64,000 bases of DNA, from NCBI GenBank assembly GCA_021209875.1, contig JAGYVD010000003.1, positions 5,332,001 through 5,396,000 of the forward strand. Reading direction: 5' to 3'. Shown here piece after piece: positions 46,494 through 56,468 of this stretch. The translations under genes and the position numbers were made by a program. The notes under the pieces are model-generated. The model was not told where the DNA came from and did no database searches. It was given only the letters and a program-made list of their open reading frames with translations. The DNA is from Rosellinia necatrix. Its lineage: Eukaryota > Ascomycota > Sordariomycetes > Xylariales > Xylariaceae. Position 1 is the stretch's first letter, and each line of letters starts with the position of its first letter.

Positions 46494-47186
46494 TTAAAAC
46501 CGCCGACGCGTAGGTTCGGGGCTGGGGCTCCGGGAGACGCTCTTGGCGTCGCGTCCACGCATCTTGAGCCACTTCTTGGTGGCGAGGAGGAGCTCGCGGT
46601 CGAGCTCGGGGGAGGGGTTCTTGCGGTGGATGAAGTTGCAGAAGCCGCCGCGGACGCAGCCCTCGCCCGAGTTGAGGCGGCAGCAGGCCTCGCGGAAGTC
46701 GGTGACGGGGCTGAGCTCGCAGTAGATGGGCCTGCCGGCATACCAGCGCGAGTTGAGCTCGTCGCAGGCGCGCTGGGCCGAGTCCTCGTACTTGAAGCGC
46801 GCGTACACGTTGCCGATCAGGTGGTCGTTGGTGTTGTCGCAGACCACGAGCTCCTCGAGCTCGCCGTAGCGGCACAGCTCGCACCACAGGTCCTCGTAGA
46901 AGGCGTCGAAGTGGTTCATGCACTGCTCGGCCGTCAGCAGCCGGGAGCCGCCGCCGATGCCGACGCCGCCGCCGCCGCCACCACCGCCGCCTGGACCGCC
47001 TTTGGCTGCCGCGTCGTGTGCCGGATTCTGGTACATCGACGGCAGCAGGATCGTCTGCGAGTACGACGGCTTCACGTGCTTGCGCGAGCACCGGTCGCCG
47101 TGGCGGCACGCGCCGATCTTGTAGTAGAAGGAGCAGTTGACCTTGTCCTGCTCCGTACCGAAGATGGAGGCTAGGAAGTTGGCCAT
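46494..47186 (-). CDS. U2AF35: Splicing factor U2AF small subunit
   Basis: Single exon, 230 residues. The first CCCH zinc finger is C18/C27/C33/H37 (VNCSFYYKIGACRHGDRCSRKH). A U2AF-homology RRM spans about 82-160 (NHFDAFYEDLWCELCRYGELEELVVC, GNVYARFKYE). The second finger is C169/C177/C183/H187, followed by a short SRSPSPEPTRRR tail instead of a long RS domain, as usual in fungi. The protein reads the 3' splice-site AG together with the large U2AF subunit. Residues 63-80 are a glycine-rich insertion (nine glycines in one run) between finger 1 and the RRM, where family members normally have a short linker. The start at 47186 (MANFLASIFGTEQDK) matches the family; an upstream in-frame ATG at 47255 would add 23 unrelated residues. 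Confidence 0.95.
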   Translation of the reverse strand: MANFLASIFGTEQDKVNCSFYYKIGACRHGDRCSRKHVKPSYSQTILLPSMYQNPAHDAAAKGGPGGGGGGGGGVGIGGGSRLLTAEQCMNHFDAFYEDLWCELCRYGELEELVVCDNTNDHLIGNVYARFKYEDSAQRACDELNSRWYAGRPIYCELSPVTDFREACCRLNSGEGCVRGGFCNFIHRKNPSPELDRELLLATKKWLKMRGRDAKSVSRSPSPEPTRRRF

Positions 47187-48262
47187 CTTGTCGTCTGAGA
47201 GAGTCGGGAGGTTGGGGGATTGTCGGTGGAGATTTCGCGATGCTGCGTTCGTCAATTAATCCCGTGGTTTCTATTGCTGGGACGTAGTGGATGCGGCACG
47301 GCTTCGCGCGGCGGAATCGTGGAATTCGGGAAGAGCGCTGGTTTGCTGTTGTGAATTAGTTGTTTGAGTCGAGGTTGCGCTCGGGACGGTTGGAAGGAAT
47401 TGAGTTGTAATGGGGCGAAAGAGAGAGGCTGAAGTGGAGACATCCAGTCCCAGTTAGGATGTACATACCTGGTAGGTACGGTGCCTGTCCTGAGTCTCAC
47501 TTTTTAGTGGAGCTGACGCGCTTGTGGCTAACCAAAAAGTTACCTAATTCAGCAGGGGCTGTTCTCACGCGTCTCTAGCCACATCTAGGTCTTTCTGCCA
47601 CCTTCGCTCCAGCCACAGGCATTGGTGGATGAATCAAAGGGTAGGTGCTGTAGGTGCTGTAGGTGCTGTACCTTACCCTACCTGCCCTTTATGAGGCCCA
47701 TGTCAACTTTCCGCCCTTTTGTCACACTTATTTTGGTATCTAAGGTAGGTGCGGCAGTAGTATATCGGCATCTCCTTCTTGGCTCATCATCCACCGCGCC
47801 TTCCTTTAGTGTACCTAGTCCCATGGGCCAACGGATGATATCAGATCATCCGTGGAAGGGCGCACAATGACAAACTGGTGGAGTACTAGGTAGTCACTAG
47901 CCAGGCTAACAACTCCGAGGATTATCGTGTGAAACCAGTCACGGCATTAGGTAATGCCTACCTTAATTACGTGTATATGTAGGTAGGTAAGTAGGTAGGT
48001 AGGTAGGTAGGTAGGTAATTATAAGTACACCGGGGGAGCAGCTCTTCCAGGATAATCACAATACTTTGCATACGCATAAACTTAGATCGTCAAAACTACA
48101 CGTTTGAATTCACTCTTCACTCTTCACTCCATACCTATACCTATCTTACCTACCTACTCCATTTCTCGTCGCCGACAGTCCGTTTCCTATCCCCTCACTC
48201 TTCTTCCTCATCTTTCCTCTTGCGGCTGCATTGTTCACTATCTAGCAATACATACGTCGAAA
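47187..48262. promoter_or_regulatory. Divergent intergenic region U2AF35 / GNAT
   Basis: The 1.1 kb separates two head-to-head genes and should hold both promoters. It contains a TAGGTGCTG x3 repeat (47642-47669) and a GGTAGGTA run (47980-48016). No gene is seen; individual elements cannot be assigned. Confidence 0.45.
47980..48016. repeat. (GGTA)n microsatellite
   Basis: About nine TAGG units with one AAGT interruption. Confidence 0.9.
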
Positions 48263-48868
48263 ATGGCTACTGTGGGTGTTGTCAATAATGGAGACATGGC
48301 GCCCGCACTCCTGTCCCAAGAAGCCACCAAGCCGATAATGCCTTCGGACATCACGATAGGGTATGCTGTTGCCTCAGAAGCTGCGGCTATTGCGAAGATG
48401 GGAGCGGAAACATTCACTGCTGCCTTCGGATTTTCAGTCTCTGCGGAAGACCTAGCTGACTTCCTGGCCAATACGTACATCGAGGCCACCGTCCTGGCGG
48501 ATCTGAAGGATCCCGCTCTAGAGACGTGGGTGGCACGGGATGCCACGAGCAAGGTCCTGGGCATGGTGCAGCTCGTCCGGAACTTGACGGAACCCTGCGT
48601 GCCGGGGGACCCGGCGACACATGCGGAACTCCGAAGGCTGTACGTCGACACGACCGCCCACGGCAGAGGCATCGGCAGCAAGCTCATCGCCGCCGTCGAG
48701 GCCCAGGCCCGCGCCGAGGGCTTCCAGCAGCTGTGGCTCACCGTGTGGGAGAATAACCTCCACGCCCAGCGGCTGTACGAGCGACTCGGGTACGAGAAGG
48801 TCGGCACAGCTGATTTCCTCACCGGCACCTGCGTTCAGACCGATTACGTGCTTTCCAAGTGCCCGTGA
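48263..48868 (+). CDS. GNAT-family N-acetyltransferase, PaiA-like
   Basis: Single exon, 201 residues. ELRRLYVDTTAHGRGIGSKLI carries acetyl-CoA motif A (R-G-x-G-x as HGRGIG), and LYERLGYEKVG is motif B. The N-terminal half (AKMGAETFTAAFGFSVSAEDLADF) resembles bacterial PaiA-type and fungal PaiA-like GNATs that may act on polyamines or small amines; the true substrate is unknown. About 35 residues precede the domain. The chosen ATG sits in a good context (GTCGAAAATGG); the frame is open farther upstream in a pyrimidine-rich leader without domain content. No intron. It is divergent from U2AF35. Confidence 0.88.
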   Translation: MATVGVVNNGDMAPALLSQEATKPIMPSDITIGYAVASEAAAIAKMGAETFTAAFGFSVSAEDLADFLANTYIEATVLADLKDPALETWVARDATSKVLGMVQLVRNLTEPCVPGDPATHAELRRLYVDTTAHGRGIGSKLIAAVEAQARAEGFQQLWLTVWENNLHAQRLYERLGYEKVGTADFLTGTCVQTDYVLSKCP

Positions 48869-49866
48869 AAGACCTCGGTCGTAATTTTATTTTTTATTTT
48901 ATTTTATTTTTCTTGCCGCGCGTCGGAGAATAGAGCGCACGGCGTAGAGGGCGGATAGAGTCTATACAATAGACGGAGCTGCTTCTCACATTGAAGAGGA
49001 CTGGGAAATTCACCGGCGTCTAGCGGGATAAAACGGGCAATGTGGTACGGGCTATTAAAATTGGAATTCAATACATGGAACTTATGGTCTTTATCTTTTT
49101 GTTTAACGGTGTAATCATATCTTTTGCTTTTGACTTCTTTGTCCATTTGATAGGACATATGAATTTTATTCTACTACAAGTTTTCTCCACATATTATCAA
49201 CTGCACGACGAAAAGTGTCGGCGGTTGTCAATACTGGTGACCTGGTTCGCTTCTTCTCGCGAGCAGTCCCCTTGAAGGACGACATGTTCGGACTCTGAGG
49301 TGAGCGATTTAACGCAACGGTATCCCGGAGCGATTGCCACGAGGAAGAGGGGAAGCGGTCTGGAAGGACATTGCATTTCAAAACCTTGCCGTTAAGGGGA
49401 TAGAGGAACGCGTGGCGGATAACCGAGCTGGGGGCCGACTAAGCTGACTTACACGCTGTCTTTTCTCCAGGAATAAGACGCATGAATTTTCTATTCAAAA
49501 AAAAAAAAAAAAGCCGCAATGAGAAAAAGGGATTGTTAGGGAAATAGGGAAATCGGTCAAGTTGAGATAGGATGATTTAGATGGTATTGTCTGTATCTAC
49601 CTGGCTTGGTTAATTGATATGGTCACTGCTGGCCGAGGCTGTGTACCAGGCCAATTCGCTACACTTGATACCAGATAGTTGACAGCGATACAAAATGTGG
49701 GGGAAGAAAAGGGGGAGCGGTATGTTAGTAAATAAAAATCAATGATAATATAACAATGGCAATGCCGTCTTAGGCCTGCGATTTTTTTTTTAGATTTTTT
49801 TTTTTAATTTTTTTAATTTTTTAAATTGAATTGATCGCGTCATGCTACCAACAGCTAACTACCCTG
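48869..49866. other. Intergenic region between convergent genes
   Basis: An imperfect TTTTATTTTATTTT tract follows the GNAT stop, and A and T homopolymers are at about 49497-49512 and 49781-49825. A minus-strand frame starting near 49278 (MSSFKGTAREKKRTR) is basic and coding-like for about 40 codons but could not be tied to a gene. Confidence 0.5.
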
Positions 49867-51090
49867 TCATCCCATGTGCGACATATTAGGGGGGCTATCA
49901 TCTGGCGGAGCTGCCGTAGCCAACGCCTTCTCGCACATCTCGACGGTGAAGTCCCACACCTTACCGGGCCAGCCGTCGTCGCGGCTGCCCGCGAGGCCAT
50001 ACGCCTCCGTGGGCGGGATGCTGTGGCCGTCGGAGACGAATAGGGGGCCATCTCCGGCCGGCGGGCCGATCGTGAGGAAGTACAGATGGCGCTCGACGTC
50101 CTCGTCCGGCTCCCCGCCGCCGCCGCCGCCGCCGCCGACACCACCATCACCGCCGTTGCCGCCTCCCGAGCGCGAAAACACGGCCCGCCGCGCCGCCCCC
50201 AACGGCCGCAGGAGGGAGCCCCCGACCGAGAGCGGGCCGCGCGCGGGCTCCAGCCCCGCGACGCTGTGGACGAACGCGATCCCCGGGCTCGCGGCCGCCA
50301 GGTGCCCGAGCGCCAGGTTGGTCATGACGATGTTGCTCCGGCTCGCGAACGGCAGGTCGGCCAGCCGGACGGGCGGCCGCTGCGCCGGGCCCCCGTCGAC
50401 GACGTTCAGCACCCGCGCCCGGGGCGATCGCCGGAGCATCGGGAGCAGGCACCCGAGGAGGCGCATCCGGCCGTAGTACGATTCGGCGAGGTACGTCTCC
50501 AGGCCCTCGCGCGTGTCTATGAGGAAGCAGTTAACGAATAGGGGGGGCTAGAGAGTGGGAGAAGGGGGAGGAGGGTAGGGGTTGGGGGGGTTGGGGGGGC
50601 TAATACATTGCATGAATGCGTGTGCCCTTGTCCCTTCCTCCCTAGGCAAGTAGGTAGATCCAACGCGGAGGGTAAACGCACATTTGGGTTGATCTGACTC
50701 TGGCTCGCCGCCGCCCGTGCACATACACAGGTAGTCGACCTTCCCCTGCTCGCACAGGATGCGCTTGCCGGCGGCGCTCATGTCGGCGACCAGGGCGACG
50801 TCGGCGTCGACGAAGACGAGGCGGCACCGGGCGGCGCTGGCGAGCAGCTCCAGCCACTCCCGCCGGCGCGGCTCGGCGCGCTCGGGGAGCCGCCCGACGA
50901 CGTAGAACGTCGCCGGGTAGTGGAACACCCGCACCATCCTCTCCAGGATCCGCGCCCCGAGGCCGCCGCCGCTCGACGCGCCCGTGAACACGCACACCGT
51001 GCCCTCGCCCGTCTGCACCTGCGCCTGCTGGTTCAGCGTCGCGAACGCCGCGTTCCGCTCCTTCACCGTGCTCAGCTTGGTCTGTGGCAT
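49867..51090 (-). CDS. Short-chain dehydrogenase-like protein (2 exons)
   Basis: Minus-strand exons 51090-50682 and 50516-49867 encode 352 residues. The intron uses GTGCGT and TAG, with a GTTAAC branch site, and joins K|Y in phase 1 to read KYTREGLETYLAESYYGRM. The N-terminal Rossmann motif is FTGASSGGGLGARILE, followed by YVVGR, as in SDR proteins that bind NAD(P). The typical NNAG-type strand is replaced by CMCTGGGEPES, and the YYGRM segment lacks the YxxxK lysine, so catalysis is doubtful or atypical. I recall a large group of such SDR-like proteins in fungi. A Gly-rich and Asp-rich insertion (encoded at about 50112-50165) interrupts the C-terminal half. GC-rich codons throughout. The donor is not optimal, so this junction is the weakest point of the model. 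Confidence 0.78.
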
Positions 51091-53116
51091 TTTTTCCCGT
51101 CTTCCGAATGCTGTATTTTTTTTGTCAAGCGAAAAAAAGGGAAAAAAAAGAGTATTTGGTGGAAATTGATAAATACAAGAGAAGAAGGGGAAAAAAAACT
51201 AAAATAAACAGAGACAAAATGAATCGTCGCGGTGCTGGTTTTTTTTTTTTTTTTGCTCTTACGTGATGACCAACCAACTATATTGCGAGGCATGGATTAT
51301 GTTACACTTGAATATTGGAGTCAACCACTTCGCTCCCTTGCGTGGCAGTGTGGAAGCTTGTGGTAATATACTGATTACTTCATTTCTGATGCGTATTCCC
51401 TACAATAAATATTGAATAGTTGGTATGGGAAAAAAGGGGTTGGGATTTAAAATTCGAACCTCTCATACCACATGCGACTCATAGATAGGAGTTCTTTATG
51501 CAATAATAATCGCATGAACATTAGTCAAGATCATCAATTTAAAGTCATTGTCAACTATTCCAACTTATATAGAGCAAATCTTAGCAGAAGATATAGTAAT
51601 ATTTTCGCGGTGGTACACTTCCTATATTTACGCTGGTCGATTTGCGTCACAGTTCGTACCGCTGGTAGTTCCAGAAGTAACTTATGTTATTGCACAAGGA
51701 GGGAAAGTTCCCTACTTGGTCAGTCGCTAGCTACTCGTTCCTTTTATATACAGTATTCTGGCCCGTGCCCTAGTGGAGTTCTTAGGTTAAGACTAGTTCC
51801 GTGACAGTTTGGCAATATATTTTAATTTAAGATAAACGCAAGTCATCCATAGGCACGTTAAAGTGACTGAGATATCCCTGTGATTGGACCCTGGGTTGTT
51901 TTAACGTGACCTACAATTTGGAGCCCCCTGAGTGTGCTGCGCGTACTTGTGCACATCGTCTTTTGTTGTTTTTCGGAGGTTATTGGCCGCCGAAGAGCTT
52001 AGCTGCACAATAATGTGAAGGGTATCATAATAGGCGTCGTAAAAGAGTCTATAAATGGCATATTATAGATTGATATGTAAAATAAAACAAACCAGCAAAG
52101 ATTAATGTCTAGTCCGTTCCAGTATGCTGCCATATAATCGTAAATTGCCAAATGCTCGACTTGGCAGCGTTCTGCATTTTCTATCCTTACAACAGTGGTG
52201 CAATGTGCAATTTTGTTCTATTATAGCAACTTATGTCAAAATACCAAGATTATTTCTGCCAAAATATTCGCTAGGATAATGTAATAGTTGTGGCTGATGG
52301 TGGCGATTTGCGTGGGAAAGTTCAACTCCAAGCCTTAGGCCCTGATCTTTATTAATACAGAATTTGTTGAAAGTGAAATCATAACTTTAGACATCCTAGA
52401 TCCCTTCGGGACCTTCTACTTCACGTACTCTACACCTTGAATAACAACAAACTTGCCTTTATATCATGCTCCACTCCCCTTGATACGCCTAACCTCGAAC
52501 TTCATGCTCTGTTCTGACAATTAAATTGTCCATAATAACTATCATGGAACCAAGCCCGTCCTCCGGGCCTCCACCGGGCACGGACCCAAAGAACATGTAT
52601 ATAAGCCAGAATAGCTGGCGACTGCCTAACAGAAGGAACTTCCCTCCTTGTACAATACCAGTAGTACGAACTGTGAATAACTATGTGTGGTTTTCAGATA
52701 AGTGAAGTTAAGTTATGGCTCCTAGCTCCTTGAACTAGTATGTAGCCTGGTAGGTACGTGGCTGAGGCCGTGATGTGATTGACCAGATGGCTAGTACCGC
52801 AGTGGGGGCTGGTGCTGAATGGGCTCGTAGGATGGGTAGTGAATGCAGCATCGATGAAGTAGTGAATACACTGGTAGGTGTATAAGTAACGGTCCAGGCC
52901 CTCGGGCCTGCGGGTGAAAAAAATATTTTCTTCAACCTTCGCTTTTCTTCCCACTACAGGGGTAATTATAGCCGGACTCTGAACCAACTACCACTGTACT
53001 ATTGCAGTCATCACGTTCATTCTCCGAAACGCTCGTGGACGCTCGTGCGACTTCTTCCCCTGCCTGTTACATAGGAATATATCCGGAAATCCTGTCTCGG
53101 CACCTCTATCATCGAT
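51091..53116. other. 2-kb AT-richer intergenic region
   Basis: From about 51300 to 52560 the DNA is richer in A/T than its surroundings. A frame at about 51530-51730 (plus) reads IPTYIEQILAEDIVIFSRWY and continues GRFASQFVPLVVPEVTY. It looks like former coding sequence, but I could not assign it. No complete gene is seen. The remainder up to 53116 is upstream region of the next gene. Confidence 0.45.
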
Positions 53117-53890
53117 ATGGCAGGCATACCATCACCATCTTCCCAAGAGCTGATTCGCCCTATGCCAGCTCCGACATCCGCCAACGGAGCTATTCAGAGC
53201 CTCATATCCGGGCCAGGGCCAGCGACGGGCGGGCGTTTCTATAAGGCGGACAAGCAACGTCCTTCAATATTGTTCGGGTTCTGTCAAGATTCGTCTAAAT
53301 TCTATGCGACAAAACGTCAACAGTGGGTAGCGATCATGGAAGTCAAATGCTTCGACGTTCCTCGTCTGATGCGCGAAGGCTTCTACTGGGACGCGTCCAA
53401 TGTTGTCAAAGAAGAAGGCTATATCGAATATGGGAAGGCAGAAGCCAACGCGGATGCTGGGGGATGCGCGCTCAAAAGATGGTACTTTCTCGCCGATGCC
53501 AATCAACCCCGGCGTTGGATTGCCTCCATTGCCGTGACGTCGTTGGATATAGAGATTTTATCCAACTTCGACCTAGGCCAACTATCACGAGACAACGTCA
53601 GAGTCGCGGTGGCTTGGAATCAAAATGGGGAGGTGATTTACGGATATCAGGCACACACGCCTCCCGACCAGCTCTCCAGTACGGCTGAAGCTCCAATGAG
53701 GTGCTTCAACATGATCTACGACACCATGCCCATGGAGGGATTATGGCCTTGGCCGCGGAAAGAAAACGAGGATGATACAAAGGGGCACATCGATCAGGGT
53801 GCAGCACGGGAGATCGCGTCTGGGTCGTCGCAATCGCCCAGCCTTCGGGATATATCTAGTTTGATCAGGGGAGAATATTCCCGACGCTGA
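53117..53890 (+). CDS. Unrecognised protein, 257 residues
   Basis: A single uninterrupted frame with an ATG following CATCGAT. The translation has normal amino-acid composition, with a disordered N-terminus (residues 1-40, Pro/Ser/Gly) and a compact middle (about 45-215) rich in Trp and Tyr (RQQWVAIMEVKCFD, GFYWDASNVVKEEGYIEYG, KRWYFLADANQPRRWIASI, VRVAVAWNQNGEVIYGYQ). Its tail is acidic and then Ser-rich (about 220-257). It has no signal peptide, transmembrane helix or motif I know. The alternating hydrophobic pattern suggests a mostly beta domain. I do not recognise the family. Length, codon regularity and lack of low complexity argue that it is a real gene. Confidence 0.72.
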   Translation: MAGIPSPSSQELIRPMPAPTSANGAIQSLISGPGPATGGRFYKADKQRPSILFGFCQDSSKFYATKRQQWVAIMEVKCFDVPRLMREGFYWDASNVVKEEGYIEYGKAEANADAGGCALKRWYFLADANQPRRWIASIAVTSLDIEILSNFDLGQLSRDNVRVAVAWNQNGEVIYGYQAHTPPDQLSSTAEAPMRCFNMIYDTMPMEGLWPWPRKENEDDTKGHIDQGAAREIASGSSQSPSLRDISSLIRGEYSRR

Positions 53891-54949
53891 GGTGGCCGAC
53901 CTTGAATAGGGGGAGTGAGTGTAATTGTTAGCCTATGCCTTAAAGGAGGGCACGATCAGAGAATGCCACTGGTTGATGAAGTTATTTCTCATGACTGTGA
54001 TAGGTGGTAGGTATACACTGCCAGTAGCGATTGATTATAATCAAATCAGGTGTCAACAGCGACTGAACAGCGACTGAACAGCGAAGTTGCAGCATTGCAG
54101 CAGGGATGGAGACGCCGTGGGGTTAACTGGGATCAATGGGATCAATTTGGCGTGACGATTAGTCGACCCCTAGGGTGGATGTAACTAGGTAGTGCTAGGA
54201 TTGTATATTAGACCTTCTGCTCTCCATCAATCTACCTAAGTAAAACAGACCGGTAAAACAGACCAGTAAAACAAAACAATCATACCCATCCAATACCTAC
54301 TGCGCACTACTTAATAAGTATCCATCATTCCGACGTAGCTCACTAGCCACATCACTAGCCACTTTATTCGGAGCCAGTCCAGGAGCCGGGCCGAAGTGAG
54401 GGATCCGTCCTTTACTGTCGGCGTATTAAGTCCACCCGCCCCGAAGCTGCTATATTGCGGTGTGGGCTTGGCTTTGATTTCGTGCCAAAACAAGGTCTTT
54501 TGCCCGTTATGGTGAACACTAAGCAGGAGGAAGCCACGCGGACCTGCGGATTTCGCAAGAATTATCGATGATCGGGCTCGACGGGCGCACCGCGTTGTAG
54601 GGAAACGGGAATGTCCAGCAGAACATGCGGCCTAATCCTGGTGGATAGAGGCGCCTCCATGCCAAGGGTTGGTCGCTTGAAGTTCTGCTTCGAGCGCGCA
54701 GCGGTGATTAACGTGCAAGGATAGCATCTTGGCAGATAGATGATTCGCGTCCTACAGTTACATACCGCAAGTCCAGCTCGCCCGCGCCAGAAGGACGGCC
54801 CTCCGAATATAAAACCGTCCAAACCGGGTGTCTGCATATCGCCGTTTCACTACAGCGTACAGATCTACTTCACTTCACTCGCCGCCTAGCCAGATCTCAC
54901 ATTTATTTTGATTCCCGAACGTACTTAATAAACCGGATTCATCTTAATC
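53891..54949. other. Intergenic region
   Basis: No gene is seen. GCGACTGAACA is repeated in tandem near 54058-54082, and AAAACAGACCGGT/AAAACAGACCAGT near 54242-54270. The last 100 bases lead into the next gene. Confidence 0.5.
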
Positions 54950-55597
54950 ATGTACAATACCAAGATCCTGCTCGCCTTAGCCACCCTGGCGGATGTCTCG
55001 CTAGCTCAGACGTCGCTGGACCCGGCGTGCTCCAGCTTGATAACCGCCCTGATCCAGGCCGGGCCTACGCTCCCGGCCGAGCTCGCGGCGGGCTTCGGCG
55101 ACGAGAGCAACGGCGCCCCGAGCGACCCGGCCGCAATCCTGTACCAGCCCGACGTGTACGTGGAGCAGATCTGCGCCGCCGTCGACTCGCTGCCCTCGTC
55201 GCTGCTGCCCGAGTTCGCCAGCTGGGGCTCGTCGCTCCTCCACTTCGCCAGCGTCGAGGTCGCCTCGTACGACGCCATCGTGACCCAGTGCATCGCCACG
55301 GACGACACCGCCGCCGCCGCCTCCATCACCAGCTACATCCACTCCATCGTCAGCGCCCCGGACCGGCTCTGCCAGCCCATCGGCACCACCACCGCCGCCC
55401 CCGGCGGCGGGAGCGGGAACGGCACCGCCTCCGCAACGTCGTACCCGACCGCCACCACGCTTTCGGGGAACGGTACTAGCCCTGGCACTGGTGTCCCCAC
55501 TTCCTCAATCCCCACTGCCGCTGCCGGCAGGCCCACGGGTGCCATCGTCGGCGCCGCTGCTCTGGGCGGGCTTCTCGGCGCCGTCGCTCTGCTGTAA
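54950..55597 (+). CDS. Predicted secreted GPI-anchored Ser/Thr/Gly-rich protein
   Basis: Single exon, 215 residues. A signal peptide (KILLALATLADVSLA, cleavage near residue 18-20) is followed by a folded domain of about 120 residues with four cysteines (C27, C75, C114, C141), enough for two disulfides. A Thr/Ser/Gly/Pro-rich stalk (145-195) carries two N-G-T sites (N157, N174). The C-terminus is a GPI-type signal: small residues, then the hydrophobic tail AIVGAAALGGLLGAVALL. The layout resembles small cell-surface proteins of ascomycetes, including those annotated as infection-structure-specific proteins, but I cannot prove that relationship. Likely location: plasma membrane or cell wall. Confidence 0.85.
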   Translation: MYNTKILLALATLADVSLAQTSLDPACSSLITALIQAGPTLPAELAAGFGDESNGAPSDPAAILYQPDVYVEQICAAVDSLPSSLLPEFASWGSSLLHFASVEVASYDAIVTQCIATDDTAAAASITSYIHSIVSAPDRLCQPIGTTTAAPGGGSGNGTASATSYPTATTLSGNGTSPGTGVPTSSIPTAAAGRPTGAIVGAAALGGLLGAVALL

Positions 55598-56468
55598 AAG
55601 GCGGAGCGTTAAGGGGGGCCTTGATACATGACACGGCTATATCCCCTCCCGTTTCCGGGCGTTGATGAAAAGGGCTGCGAGCGTAATGAGCAAGGGCGGC
55701 GGCTGATTGATCCAGACGATAACGGTTGGATTTAATTGACAAGGAAAAGAAAAAAACAGGAATTGTTGAAAAGTTCAATGAGAATATCTATCAGCACTAA
55801 AATCTTTTAAATACTACACTCCGCCCAGTCGAATTGGTTGTGGATAAGGCGGATTCAAAGATTCTCTTTGGTGTGTATCTATAACTAACTACCCTTTAAG
55901 TGCTTAAGTATGTTACCATTCTATTCCGCTTTGGTGCTCTGTATAAAGGGGGTTACGGTACGGCCCGTTGTGGTGTGATGAGTTACCGTCACAGCACGGT
56001 GGATCTACAGTGGCTATTTAATTGTTACAGCTCCTCGATATAGAGGTTACGTTTGGGATAATAACAGCTTATTAATTATCTTCGAATAGCGATTAGCCCC
56101 GTGAGTAAGACTATATATATTTTGTTGATATTATATCCACACGGTCGATACCTATTACCTAGTCTACCTCATAACCTCTACCATATCTCGCGTTCGCTCG
56201 TCACAGCGCCCATCCAATCACCATGCGACCAATTGTGGTGGTGCACTATTTAGGCGCAGTGCAGGGCACAGCTCTCGAGTACCGTGAGCCCAACATGGCG
56301 GTGTATCAGCAGGGGGCGCCGTATAATATTGGGGAACTACTACCTTGCTACGGCTGAGCTGCCTAAGCCCCTCTAGAAGAAGACTTGCGTGCTTATTATA
56401 TAGTGTACGACCGGAGAACGTAAGATCGTCCTCGGCCCCAAGCGTGCTGTAACTATGGGAATGCCACG
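55598..56468. other. Intergenic region
   Basis: AT-rich in the middle (about 55860-56160). No gene is seen. Confidence 0.5.

Noticed and set aside
46084..47109. 341-codon minus-strand frame and 240-codon plus-strand frame
   Set aside because: These are GC-rich shadow frames of U2AF35; both are Arg- or Ala/Val-rich and cross the 3' untranslated region.
49166..49381. Minus-strand frame containing MSSFKGTAREKKRTR
   Set aside because: It looks somewhat coding-like but has no convincing splice partner, family or conserved end; too weak to annotate.
51440..51520. Possible tRNA B-box (GGTTCGAATTT on the minus strand)
   Set aside because: The flanking bases do not form a T-stem or acceptor stem, so no cloverleaf is possible.
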